From positions 62,001-126,000 of the forward strand of contig NZ_JBHUDG010000002.1 in the NCBI RefSeq assembly GCF_042678145.1: 64,000 bases of DNA. The letters run 5' to 3'. The notes beneath the pieces were generated by a model, which saw only the letters and a program-made list of their open reading frames with translations, did no database searches and had not been told where the DNA came from. How positions within the stretch are numbered: position 1 is the first letter of the stretch; each line of letters opens with the position of its first letter. The stretch comes from Pseudopedobacter beijingensis. GTDB lineage: Bacteria; Bacteroidota; Bacteroidia; Sphingobacteriales; Sphingobacteriaceae. This document shows, piece after piece, positions 8,512 to 17,728 of this stretch. A program made the translations under genes and the position numbers.

Positions 8512-9825
8512 ATGAAGAAGGAGATGTCGAAGTGCGACTACTTAAATTTATTCGTTTTATACGGTAGAAAATTGGGCAGTGGGGTAGAGCGGTCATTATG
8601 GTTAATGATCGGATTTCTGATGTTATTTTTTGATCAGCCTGGTGCCATTGCTCAGGATAAAAAAGACGCATCTAAAAATAAGTTGTGGATAAGCGAGGTA
8701 AAATATCAGGATCCTGCTACAAAAATTTATCTGGGTAGCCCGTCTATTTTAAGATTAAACAAAAAAGAAATATTAGTGACATTGGACTATTTTGGAGCCA
8801 ACAGGCCAAAGGATAATCTGGGACGTTCTAATAAAACCAGTGTTTACAAGTCTGTTAATGAAGGCAAGAGCTGGAAGCATATTTCTGATATTGACGGAAT
8901 GTATTGGGCTAATTTGTTTGAACATAAAGGAAAAATTTATTTATTGGGTACAACTTCTGCTAATGGGAGTATTGCTATCAGACGTACAGACGATGGTGGA
9001 AAAAGCTGGACAAGCCCAATTAATGAATCAACCGGACTGTTGTTTAAAGAAGGGATTAATGGTGCAGCTCCAAGATATCATGGTGCGCCTACTCCTGTGG
9101 TTAAGCATAAAGGGCGTTTGTACCGCGCTTTTGAAAATGTAGAAGATAATACGGTAAGAGGAATGAGAGGGTACAGGGTTTTGGTGGTGTCTATTGACGA
9201 GAATGACGATTTATTAGATGCTTCAAAATGGACTATGAGTAATCAATTAAGTTTTGATGCTGCTGCATGGGATCCACCCAAATCTTTCTCTACAACTGGT
9301 TGGTTGGAAGGGAATATGGTGGAAGGTACGGATGGGAGATTGTGGAATATATTAAGGGTTAATTCTACGCCATTTTATGATAGGGCTGCCATGGTGGAAA
9401 TTGTAGATGAGGGTAAAAAGGTTGTTTTTACGCCTGATAATTTTATCAAATTCCCGGGGGCACAAAGTAAATTTGTTATTCGTAAAGATGATAAAACAGG
9501 CGTTTATTGGGCAATGGTAAATAATAATACCAACGGAAAAGAAGCTAATCAACGTAATGTTTTATCACTCTATGCTTCTAAAGATCTAAGAAATTGGTAC
9601 CCTGCCAAAACATTGATGGAAGATAATCAGGGTTTTTCTGAGAAAGAATCTATTGCATTAACCGGATTTCAGTACCCTGATTGGCAATTTGATGGTAAAA
9701 ATATTATTTATCTATCCAGAACTGCTTATGGTGAAGGTGTGCCGAGGGCGCATGACTCTAATCGGATAACTTTTGGCAGGATAGAGGATTTTAGGAAGTT
9801 GACACCAGAAGATCTTAAAAAGTAG
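8512..9825 (+). CDS. Secreted BNR/Asp-box beta-propeller protein (subfamily 1)
   Basis: This 437-residue protein has an unusually long export signal: a positively charged lead, then a hydrophobic stretch (LWLMIGFLMLFF) ending near AIAQD at about residue 50. The mature protein is a single propeller, nearly collinear with the propeller of the preceding gene. Shared blocks include YLGSPSILRL, LFEHKG, LGTTSANGSIAIR, RYHGAPTP, FQYPDWQFDG and LSRTAYGEGVPRAHDSN. Asp boxes are SVNEGKSW (degenerate) and TDDGGKSW. It lacks the extra module and the T9SS tail. The ATG at 8512 is chosen because upstream in-frame codons lie in a terminator hairpin. It is probably a periplasmic or surface exo-acting carbohydrate enzyme. 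No FRIP motif is present, so sialidase activity is doubtful. Confidence 0.85.
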   Translation: MKKEMSKCDYLNLFVLYGRKLGSGVERSLWLMIGFLMLFFDQPGAIAQDKKDASKNKLWISEVKYQDPATKIYLGSPSILRLNKKEILVTLDYFGANRPKDNLGRSNKTSVYKSVNEGKSWKHISDIDGMYWANLFEHKGKIYLLGTTSANGSIAIRRTDDGGKSWTSPINESTGLLFKEGINGAAPRYHGAPTPVVKHKGRLYRAFENVEDNTVRGMRGYRVLVVSIDENDDLLDASKWTMSNQLSFDAAAWDPPKSFSTTGWLEGNMVEGTDGRLWNILRVNSTPFYDRAAMVEIVDEGKKVVFTPDNFIKFPGAQSKFVIRKDDKTGVYWAMVNNNTNGKEANQRNVLSLYASKDLRNWYPAKTLMEDNQGFSEKESIALTGFQYPDWQFDGKNIIYLSRTAYGEGVPRAHDSNRITFGRIEDFRKLTPEDLKK

Positions 9826-10151
9826 CAGATGCAGAGAGGAAGGTGTCCGGAAAGATCTTAAGTTGGTTATTCTGAATTTGATTCAGCCCTGACATTTTAA
9901 TTTTTCAGACATCTTCTCTCTTACACCTAAGGAGATATTCATTGGTTTGTACTACCAGTAAAAGTGTATGCTTGTGTGCAGAAGCTTAGAGAAAGATAAT
10001 GTCTGATGGTTCTTGTTGTCAGGCTACTTTATACTGGTTGTTTATCCCCAAAATATTTTATAATAGAAAATTTTACTAGTCATCTTCACCCCTTTTAATT
10101 ATATCCGTGTAGTTGGGGTAGAACTTTTAACCAGGTAACCTAATAGAATTA
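9826..10151. other. Intergenic region upstream of susC of PUL1, with REP-like palindrome
   Basis: This is 326 bases without a gene. CTGAATTTGATTCAG at 9872-9886 is a near-perfect palindrome (stem CTGAAT/ATTCAG). It resembles the short palindromes that recur between genes in Sphingobacteriaceae. Weak outer arms AGGTGT (9841-9846) and ACACCT (9923-9928) enclose it. This could be the terminator of the BNR gene. The susC promoter must lie here, but I see no exact TAnnTTTG box, which would fit control by an alternative ECF sigma factor. Confidence 0.4.
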
Positions 10152-13100
10152 ATGCAAAAATCAGATGAAATAAGAATGGGAAACTATCGTTCTTTTCAAA
10201 AATTAGTAAAGAGGGTAACAATTATGGTTTCTGTCCTCTTTACCCTTCAGGTGGTAGCTCAGGAAAGAAGCGACCAAATAAGATTAAGTATAGCCGGGAA
10301 TAATATTACCCTTGCACAGGCATTTCAGCAAATTAAAAAAAATACGGGCTTAACCGTGTTTTATAACAGTCAGCTGTTAAATGATGCAGACAGAGTAAGC
10401 CTAAATTTTAAAGATGCCAGATTGAATGATGTACTGGATCATATTTTAAAAGGAAGAAACATAGGTTATGAATTACGTCGGGATAAAGTTATTGTCCTGA
10501 ACAAAAAGACAGTTACTAGTACAACCCCCTCCAAACAGGAGGAAACCTATATTTTAAAAGGGAAGGTTTTAGATGAGGGTACCGGCGAAACTTTAATTGG
10601 TGTGGCGGTTTCTCTTAAAGGAACTACAAACAGGGCTACATTGACAGATAAGGACGGTAATTATGCTATCCGAGTGTCAAAATCAGATGCGCTTACCTTT
10701 TCTTATCTGGGTTACAATTCTATCAGTCTTGTGGCAGGAACCCTCAAAGATGGAACTGTAAAACTAAAGAGCAGACCCAGTGCTCTAAATGAGGTTGTAG
10801 TTATTGGCTATGGGGAAGTTAAAAGAGGAGATTTAACCGGGTCGGTAGGGGAAGTGAAGATGGAAGATATCCAAAAAGCTCCTGTAGCTACTATAGACCA
10901 GGCATTGGCCGGGCGTATAGCTGGGGTACAGGTAAGTAGTAATGAGGGACAGCCGGGAGGAGGAATGGATATTGTGATCAGAGGTGGTAATTCATTAACG
11001 CAAAGCAATTCCCCGCTTTATGTTATAGATGGGTTTCCGATGGAAGATCCCAGTCTGGCATCTATCAACCCTCAGGATATCAAGTCTATGAGTGTGTTAA
11101 AAGATGCATCGGCTACTGCTATCTATGGATCACGCGGAGCTAATGGTGTTATTGTTATCGAAACTAAAGATGGTAAGGTAGGCAAGACAACCTTTGCATA
11201 CGATACGCATTACGGCGTACAACAGGTAACCAAAACAATGGATTTGATGAATCCTTATGAATTTGTAAAGTATCAGAACGAATTTGATCCTGTATATGCA
11301 GAAGAGGCTTATTTAAGAAATGGTGTTACTCTTGATTATTATAAAGATGTACCCGGTATAGACTGGCAGGATAAGCTTTTTAGGAATGGCAATGTCCAAA
11401 ACCATAGTTTGTCTATTAATGGAGGAAATACTTCAACCAAGTTTTCTATATCTGGAAATGCGGTAAACCAGGAAGGGGCAATTATCAATTCGGGTTTTAG
11501 CAGGTATCAGGGCAGAGCTTTTTTTGACCATAAAGCTAATAAAAAATTGTCCTTTAATATGTCTATCAATTACGCCAGGGATAAAAGTTATGGAGATCTG
11601 GCTTCTACAGGTACTTCTGGTGTGCAACCTTATGCCAGTTTTTTACTATACAGAGTATGGGGATATAGACCATTAAACCGATATGGCAGTACAGTAGATA
11701 TTGAAGAATCTTTTATAGATAATGATGGAAACGATGCTCGTTTTAATCCAATTATTGATTACAGCAATTCGCAAAATAATCGGATGAATGAGAGCTTTAA
11801 TTTTAATGGAAATGCCTGGTACAAAATACTGGATAACCTGACTTTTAAAATCAAAGCAGGGATTAACAGAAGGACTTTAGAGCAAAATAGTTTCTATAAT
11901 TCCATGACTTCACGGGGATCGTCCCTTTCAACTGCAAACACAAAAGGAATTAACGGAGGGATTACTTTCTCTCAATATCAATCATGGGTTAATGAAAATA
12001 CACTTACCTATAGACCGAAACTTAAAAACAGACAAACATTAACAGCTTTATTAGGTTGGACATTACAGGGCGATCAGATTAGGAGATTTGGACTGACCGG
12101 TGAACAGGTTCCTAATGAGTTTTTGGGAATATATGGTTTGGAAGAAGGGACACCCGGTGCTAATGCAGCGTTTCATACCCAGAATGTATTGATGTCTTAT
12201 TTGGGTAGGGTAGACTACAATTTGAGAGATAAATATTTGTTTACAGCTTCCATGCGGGCAGATGGGTCGAGCAAGTTTATTCAGGAAAACAGATGGAGTT
12301 ATTTCCCTTCAGCAGCCTTTGCATGGAAAGTTAAGAACGAATCTTTCGTAAAATCTATCAATGCCATTAGTGATGCTAAATTAAGAATGAGCTGGGGACT
12401 TACGGGAAATAACAGGATAAATGATTTTGCAACTTATTCACAGATGGAATTGCCTTATGGTGCTTATTATTCTTTTGGTAATACGGTAAGTCAGGGTATC
12501 CAGCTTAAGACGTTTGGTAATAAAACACTGAAATGGGAAACCACCCAGCAGACCGATTTAGGATTGGATATTTCTTTTCTTAAAAACAGGATAACGACTA
12601 CCATAGATGTTTACAGAAAAGTAACTTCTGATTTGTTATTGGAGGCAAATGTTCCTTATACCACCGGGTATACCCGTATCTATAAAAATGTCGGAAAAGT
12701 AAGCAATCAGGGTTTAGAGATTTCTTTGTCTACTGTAAATATCAAAGGTAAATCGTTTGGTTGGGAGTCTGATTTTAACATCAGTTTCAACAAGAATAAG
12801 ATATTGGCACTGGCAGAAGATCAGACCAGACTGTTACGCCCTGTGGGCTGGGGTAATTACGGAAGTACAAACCTGTTTATTGCGGAGATAGGAGGCCCTG
12901 TGGCACAATTTTATGGTTTGTTGTTTGATGGCTTATATCAAATTAATGATTTTACCTGGCAAAATAATAGTGATCCTTCTATTGCTCACGAAAACAGGAA
13001 TTATGTACTTAAAAAGGAGGTACCATCTAATACACATGGTTCAAAGAGAGAGCTTGTTCAGCCCGGAGATATTAAATATGTGGATGTTAATGGTGATGGT

Positions 13101-13643
13101 ATTGTAAATGCAGAGGACAATGTGATTATAGGGCGGGGATTACCTATTCATTCGGGCGGTTTTAATAATAATTTCACGTACAAAGGTTTCAGTTTGAATG
13201 TGTTTTTTCAGTGGTCTTATGGTAATGACATCATGAATGCCAACCGTATTTATCTGGAAGGGAATGATGCTAACAGATCAGCATTGAATCAATTTGCATC
13301 TTATGCTGATCGCTGGACTTACGAAAATCAGGACAGTAATATTCCCAAAACCAAAGGACAAGGGGCAAGCAATTATTACAGTACCAGAACCCTTGAAGAT
13401 GGTTCCTATTTAAGGCTAAAGACAGTTGCTTTGTCTTACGCATTACCTAAAAAAATAACTGATAGAATTAAAGTGAACAGTCTGAGTTTTTACGCATCGG
13501 GACAAAACCTGTATACCTGGACAAACTATTCGGGTATGGACCCTGAGGTTTCAACCAGAAACAGTGCGTTAACTCCAGGCTTAGATTATTCATCTTATCC
13601 CAGAATGAGGATGTTTACTTTCGGATTAAAGACTTCTTTTTAA
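10152..13643 (+). CDS. SusC/RagA-family TonB-dependent outer-membrane receptor (PUL1)
   Basis: This 1163-residue protein is the outer-membrane pore that imports oligosaccharides with its SusD lid, powered by TonB. In order, it has an N-terminal signal region ending near VVAQE, and an STN signalling domain at about 45-118 (ITLAQAFQQIKKNTGLTVFY, then RLNDVLDHIL). A carboxypeptidase-regulatory-like domain lies at about 133-215. The TonB box and plug are at about 215-345, with the SusC hallmarks NEVVVIGYGEVKRGD, SPLYVIDGFP and DASATAIYGSRGANGVIVI. A 22-strand barrel ends in an aromatic residue (TSF). The STN domain shows this is the signalling type that works with FecR and an ECF sigma factor. 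The susD start is 9 bases downstream. The length and domain set are normal. Confidence 0.97.
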   Translation: MQKSDEIRMGNYRSFQKLVKRVTIMVSVLFTLQVVAQERSDQIRLSIAGNNITLAQAFQQIKKNTGLTVFYNSQLLNDADRVSLNFKDARLNDVLDHILKGRNIGYELRRDKVIVLNKKTVTSTTPSKQEETYILKGKVLDEGTGETLIGVAVSLKGTTNRATLTDKDGNYAIRVSKSDALTFSYLGYNSISLVAGTLKDGTVKLKSRPSALNEVVVIGYGEVKRGDLTGSVGEVKMEDIQKAPVATIDQALAGRIAGVQVSSNEGQPGGGMDIVIRGGNSLTQSNSPLYVIDGFPMEDPSLASINPQDIKSMSVLKDASATAIYGSRGANGVIVIETKDGKVGKTTFAYDTHYGVQQVTKTMDLMNPYEFVKYQNEFDPVYAEEAYLRNGVTLDYYKDVPGIDWQDKLFRNGNVQNHSLSINGGNTSTKFSISGNAVNQEGAIINSGFSRYQGRAFFDHKANKKLSFNMSINYARDKSYGDLASTGTSGVQPYASFLLYRVWGYRPLNRYGSTVDIEESFIDNDGNDARFNPIIDYSNSQNNRMNESFNFNGNAWYKILDNLTFKIKAGINRRTLEQNSFYNSMTSRGSSLSTANTKGINGGITFSQYQSWVNENTLTYRPKLKNRQTLTALLGWTLQGDQIRRFGLTGEQVPNEFLGIYGLEEGTPGANAAFHTQNVLMSYLGRVDYNLRDKYLFTASMRADGSSKFIQENRWSYFPSAAFAWKVKNESFVKSINAISDAKLRMSWGLTGNNRINDFATYSQMELPYGAYYSFGNTVSQGIQLKTFGNKTLKWETTQQTDLGLDISFLKNRITTTIDVYRKVTSDLLLEANVPYTTGYTRIYKNVGKVSNQGLEISLSTVNIKGKSFGWESDFNISFNKNKILALAEDQTRLLRPVGWGNYGSTNLFIAEIGGPVAQFYGLLFDGLYQINDFTWQNNSDPSIAHENRNYVLKKEVPSNTHGSKRELVQPGDIKYVDVNGDGIVNAEDNVIIGRGLPIHSGGFNNNFTYKGFSLNVFFQWSYGNDIMNANRIYLEGNDANRSALNQFASYADRWTYENQDSNIPKTKGQGASNYYSTRTLEDGSYLRLKTVALSYALPKKITDRIKVNSLSFYASGQNLYTWTNYSGMDPEVSTRNSALTPGLDYSSYPRMRMFTFGLKTSF

Positions 13644-13652
13644 TTGACCATT

Positions 13653-15491
13653 ATGAAAGCTTTAAAATATTTAGTGCTTGTACTTTTTACCACATTAAGT
13701 TCATGCAATATATTGGATGTAGAACCTAAAGATTTTCTATCTCCTGAACAATATTATAATACAGAAAAGGAATTAAATACAGCCTTGACAGGCGTATATT
13801 CTACCTTTATCAAGGGTGGTACTTTTCTTAATAATTTAGGTAGGGTGGGTTTAGATGCTGATGAGGTTTATAATTACCGGGATCAGAATTCTGTATCAAA
13901 TTACCTGACGGGGCCTAATGACGAAAAGATTCTTAACTTCTGGAGAGATTATTATGCGGGTATAACCCGGGCAAATATGTTGCTTAAAAACATAGATAAA
14001 GCAGTTGATGTAAGTAAGGAGAAAAGAGCTGTTATTAAAGGAGAGACTTTGTTTTTACGCGGTTTTTTCTATTTCATGCTGGTACAGAATTTTGGTGATG
14101 TGCCATTGATTTTACAACCCATAGAAACATCTGGTGTAGATGATATTCAGGTACCCAGAACTCCTGCTGTACAGGTGTATGGACAAATTATAAGCGACAT
14201 GGAACAGGCTGCTGAACTGGTAGAAGACATTACTAAAGTTGGTAATGGCGGGCGAGCGAATAAATCTGCTGTCTACGGAATGCTGGCAAGAGTTTGTTTG
14301 TATATGGCGGGCAAGCCCATCAATGCTGGCAGACCTATGTATGAAGAGGCGAAGAAATGGGCAAAAAAGGTAATGGACAATCCAACACATAAACTTAATA
14401 ATAGCTATGAAGATGTTTTTGTGAAATTGGCTACTGATAAATATGATATTGGAGAGAGCCTTTTTGAGATTGAATTTTTTGGAAATGGGCTGGGAATATA
14501 TGCCAATTTAGGTGGTTTTGTTGGGTACCATAATGGTATCATGAATAATAATGTTACCAATACGGAAACCAATGTAGGACAGGCGTTTGCTTACCTGCAA
14601 ACCACAGCCTATGTATATAATACTTTTGGCAATGGCGACCAGAGAAGAGATTGGGCTATTGCTCCTTTTACCTATACCGGCGGTACAGATAATGAAGTTT
14701 ATTATGCTCAGGGAGCGTATTTGTTTAACCGGTTTATAGGGAAGTTCAGAAGAGCCTCAGAAACATTAAGGCCAAAACATGCCAGTCGTACTCCACAAAA
14801 TTATCCTATTCTGCGTTTTTCTGATGTGCTTTTAATGTTTGCCGAAGCAGAAAATGAACTCAATGGGCCAACACAGGATGCTATAGATGCAGTTAATCTG
14901 GTGAGAAGGAGAGGTTATGGTAAGTTTTTAAACGGCGCAGGTGCTGTTTCTGAAAGCGTGAAACAAATTAATGTAACCAATGGAGGTAGTGGTTATACTT
15001 CTGCTCCTACAGTAACTATTAGTGGAGGAGACGGTGTGGGCGCTACGGCTACAGCGGTTATAGCCAGTGGTAAAGTAAGTGCAATAAACATAACCAATGC
15101 CGGCAGGAAATTTAAAACTGCACCTGTAATAACCATAACAGGAGGCGCAGGTACAGGGGCAACTGCAACTGCTGTATTAACCCAGATAACTGATGCGGAT
15201 TTAACACCAGTACAAACAGCTGATGAGGTGTCGTTCAGGGAAATGCTTTATACAGAAAGAACAAGAGAGTTGGCTTTTGAAAATATGAGGAAGGCTGATT
15301 TGGTAAGATGGGGTGTTTTTGTGACTAAGATGAAGCAAAGTTTGGCAGATGCAAATTCGGCTGTCGCTTATTCCAGTATTACCAATGCCAAGGCCTATTT
15401 TGGAAATGCATCGGAAAGGGATGTTTTATGGCCAATACCCGGTTCTGAAATTGGGGTAAACGCTAAACTGACTCAAAATCCAGGATATTAA
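13653..15491 (+). CDS. SusD/RagB-family glycan-binding surface lipoprotein with repeat insertion (PUL1)
   Basis: This 612-residue lipoprotein has signal MKALKYLVLVLFTTLSSC, with the lipidated cysteine at residue 18. A SusD N-terminal domain of TPR-like helices follows (NILDVEPKDFLSPEQYY, FWRDYYAGITRANMLLKNID, LRGFFYFMLVQNFGDVPLI). The C-terminal RagB part has RFSDVLLMFAEAENEL, ERTRELAFENMRKADLVRWG and DVLWPIPGSEI. It forms the hinged lid over the SusC pore. The ATG at 13653 is preferred over an in-frame TTG at 13644 because it starts the lipoprotein signal directly. It is oddly long for the family: residues about 439-511 are two glycine/threonine-rich repeats absent from the SusD at 30076, described separately. 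Confidence 0.96.
   Translation: MKALKYLVLVLFTTLSSCNILDVEPKDFLSPEQYYNTEKELNTALTGVYSTFIKGGTFLNNLGRVGLDADEVYNYRDQNSVSNYLTGPNDEKILNFWRDYYAGITRANMLLKNIDKAVDVSKEKRAVIKGETLFLRGFFYFMLVQNFGDVPLILQPIETSGVDDIQVPRTPAVQVYGQIISDMEQAAELVEDITKVGNGGRANKSAVYGMLARVCLYMAGKPINAGRPMYEEAKKWAKKVMDNPTHKLNNSYEDVFVKLATDKYDIGESLFEIEFFGNGLGIYANLGGFVGYHNGIMNNNVTNTETNVGQAFAYLQTTAYVYNTFGNGDQRRDWAIAPFTYTGGTDNEVYYAQGAYLFNRFIGKFRRASETLRPKHASRTPQNYPILRFSDVLLMFAEAENELNGPTQDAIDAVNLVRRRGYGKFLNGAGAVSESVKQINVTNGGSGYTSAPTVTISGGDGVGATATAVIASGKVSAINITNAGRKFKTAPVITITGGAGTGATATAVLTQITDADLTPVQTADEVSFREMLYTERTRELAFENMRKADLVRWGVFVTKMKQSLADANSAVAYSSITNAKAYFGNASERDVLWPIPGSEIGVNAKLTQNPGY
14967..15190 (+). repeat. Tandem Gly/Thr-rich repeat insertion inside SusD
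   Basis: Two adjacent units of about 37 codons encode INVTNGGSGYTSAPTVTISG and INITNAGRKFKTAPVITITG. Each is followed by G-x-G-x-GATATAV. They interrupt the SusD fold between VRRRGYGKFL and the RTRELAFENMRK helix. The units look like beta-hairpin repeats known from bacterial adhesive and surface proteins. Confidence 0.8.
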
Positions 15492-15501
15492 ATTTATAGC
15501 A

Positions 15502-16443
15502 ATGAGAACGATATTATTAGTATTAATAGTTTTTACATGTTTTTCATGTCAGAAATTAGAAAAGATAACCATGCCGGACTTTGAGGTAGAGCTATCTAAG
15601 CAAAACTATCATGTGGGCGATACGGTCTTGTTTAATTTTAAAGGAGACGCAGATGTTATTTCTGTTTATACGGGAGAAGTAGGACATAATTACGATTCTA
15701 TTAATGGTAGAATGATGTCTTCTAAATTTAACGTCATCTTTGAGTCTCACGCTTTAGACGGGACACAGCGGGATCAGATTTATATTTACCTGCTTAAAGA
15801 GTTTAACGGCGATTACAGTATGGCAGGTGTAGATGCAGCCAGACCTTCTATGATTGAGCTTAATGATAGGTTAAGAACGGCTACTCCCGATGATAACAGG
15901 CAATGGATAAGTAGTGGTTATGGAGATATTACTGAATATTTAGATATGTCGGAGCCGAGTACTATTTATTTTGCCGTAAGGCATCTGGTTCGTAACCAGA
16001 ATGTTTATGGCACTGGTAACCTGAACAGGGTGCGGAATTTTAAATTGTTCGCTATTAATGAACTGGATAAGGAAGAAACGGTATTCTCACAGGCAGTAGA
16101 TAACTGGACTTTATTCTCATCAGCGAATAAAATGCCTGGAAGAGCTTCGCTGGATGCAACTAACCCTCCGCAAATGACCCTGAGAAATAGTACGGGAGCT
16201 TCTTATGTGACAGAAACTACTGAGGATTGGGTGATAAGTAACCCCATTCAGATAACCCCAGTTGTTGATGCCGGACCGGACCGGGCTATTGGCGTTAAAA
16301 GTATGGCTAATGCTATGCCGAAGACTTATACAAAGATTTACAATAAGGCCGGAGATTATAAGGTGGTTTTTAAGGCAATTAATCAGAGTGCAGCGGGTAG
16401 AAAAGAGGTGCTGAGAGAGGTAAACATACATGTTGCTCCATAA
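15502..16443 (+). CDS. DUF5017-type surface lipoprotein (SusE position, PUL1)
   Basis: This 313-residue lipoprotein has a signal ending in FTCFSC (cysteine 16). The mature start PDFEVELSKQNYHVGDTVLF and the following F-K-G-D-A-D-V-I-x-V-Y-T-G-E-V-G match the DUF5017 family, which often follows susD. A middle FAVRHLV region and an Ig-like end (TYTKIYNKAGDYKVVFKA) complete it. The position directly after susD suggests a SusE/F-like surface glycan-binding or docking role, though the binding site is not visible. It is paralogous to the protein at 31711, which occupies the same place in PUL2. Spacing is 10 bases from susD, so they are co-transcribed. Confidence 0.85.
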   Translation: MRTILLVLIVFTCFSCQKLEKITMPDFEVELSKQNYHVGDTVLFNFKGDADVISVYTGEVGHNYDSINGRMMSSKFNVIFESHALDGTQRDQIYIYLLKEFNGDYSMAGVDAARPSMIELNDRLRTATPDDNRQWISSGYGDITEYLDMSEPSTIYFAVRHLVRNQNVYGTGNLNRVRNFKLFAINELDKEETVFSQAVDNWTLFSSANKMPGRASLDATNPPQMTLRNSTGASYVTETTEDWVISNPIQITPVVDAGPDRAIGVKSMANAMPKTYTKIYNKAGDYKVVFKAINQSAAGRKEVLREVNIHVAP

Positions 16444-16486
16444 GTGAAGTATCGGGATTAGATTTTATTAAATCATTTCATTAATC

Positions 16487-17704
16487 ATGTTTAATATTTT
16501 TAAGACAACGAAAAATTGTCTGAAGGGAATTCTTTTTGCCCTGTCCTTACTGGTATATTTTAATGCCTATGCGCAAAAAAAACATAAAAAGGTACCGGGA
16601 AGAGTGGTGGCTTATAGTCCTGCAAGTTCAGGGAGGTATATAGGTTCTCCCGGTATGTGTATTTTACCCAATGGAAACTATATTGCGACTCATGATCTAT
16701 TTGGTCCCAATTCCAATGAATTTGTACAAGCTATTACATCTGTTTACAGTTCAAAAGATAAAGGGAAAAACTGGGAAAGAATAGCGGTTATAAATGGGCA
16801 GTTTTGGTCGAAGCCCTTTCTATATCAAAACCAGCTTTATCTTATAGGGACAGATAAACACCATGGAAATGTTATCATCAGAAGATCTGTTGACGGAGGA
16901 AAGAGCTGGACAAGTCCTGAGGATTCCAGATCCGGGTTACTGATGGAGGGAGAGTTTCATTGTGCTCCTACTCCTGTAATTTCTCATGAAGGATATTTGT
17001 GGAGAGCCATGGAAAGGGCTGATGGCCCTATCAAAAAATGGGGTAAAAGGTATGGGACTTTCATGATGTCTGTTAAAGAAGGTTCAGATTTGCTTGACGC
17101 TTCTAACTGGCGACATACCAATACGTTGGTGTATGATTCAACCTATTTAAATGGAAATTTTGGGGCATGGATAGAAGGAAATGCGGTTGTTTCTCCAGGT
17201 AACAACATTTTAAATGTGTTAAGGGTACATCATCCTAAAGATAAATTGAGTGAAAAAGGAGCTCTGGTTAAAATAACAGCAGATGGAAGTAAGAGTCAGT
17301 TTGACCCGAATACAGGATTTATCGATTTCCCCGGAGGAGGCAAAAAGTTTAGCATTAAATACGACCCTGTTTCTAAAAGCTATATTTCGATAGCTAATTA
17401 TGTTCCCGCAAAATACAGAGGTGGCGCAACACAACTAGACAAAATACGGAATACTCAGGCGCTGATATCTTCTACAGATCTTATCAACTGGAAAGTGCAT
17501 AAGGTATTATTGCATCATGAAGACCCTGTTAAGCATGGTTTTAATTATGTGGATTGGGAGTTTGAAGGAAAGCACCTGGTGTTCTTATCAAGAACAGCTT
17601 ATCATGATGGAAAAGAAAGCGCTAAAAATTATCATGACGCTAATTTTTTGACTTTTCATACCCTCAGAAATTTCAGGAAATATTTAACAAAAACAATTCA
17701 TTAA
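16487..17704 (+). CDS. Secreted BNR/Asp-box beta-propeller protein (subfamily 2)
   Basis: This 405-residue protein has a signal peptide ending near VYFNAYAQK. A single propeller with Asp boxes SKDKGKNW and SVDGGKSW follows. Conserved blocks are RYIGSPGMCILPNGNYIATH, FHCAPTPVISHEGYLWRAME, WIEGNAVV, IDFPGGGKKF, FNYVDWEFEG, LSRTAYHDG and NYHDANF. It belongs with the 19868 protein rather than with the proteins at 6011, 8512 and 36126: HCAPTP replaces HGAPTP, and a KHGF block occurs before the DW motif. Homologues are usually called exo-alpha-sialidase or BNR-repeat protein. The sialidase FRIP signature is missing, so I infer a glycosidase or lyase of unknown specificity. The neighbours (DUF5017, GH20) place it in the degradative part of PUL1. 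Confidence 0.85.
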   Translation: MFNIFKTTKNCLKGILFALSLLVYFNAYAQKKHKKVPGRVVAYSPASSGRYIGSPGMCILPNGNYIATHDLFGPNSNEFVQAITSVYSSKDKGKNWERIAVINGQFWSKPFLYQNQLYLIGTDKHHGNVIIRRSVDGGKSWTSPEDSRSGLLMEGEFHCAPTPVISHEGYLWRAMERADGPIKKWGKRYGTFMMSVKEGSDLLDASNWRHTNTLVYDSTYLNGNFGAWIEGNAVVSPGNNILNVLRVHHPKDKLSEKGALVKITADGSKSQFDPNTGFIDFPGGGKKFSIKYDPVSKSYISIANYVPAKYRGGATQLDKIRNTQALISSTDLINWKVHKVLLHHEDPVKHGFNYVDWEFEGKHLVFLSRTAYHDGKESAKNYHDANFLTFHTLRNFRKYLTKTIH

Positions 17705-17728
17705 GAAAAATTTATAAGAAGATACGTT

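Noticed and set aside
9841..9928. Second copy of the 4466-4600 element upstream of susC
   Set aside because: It shares only TGTCCGG and a similar palindrome; the arms do not match, so it is described as a REP-like palindrome instead.
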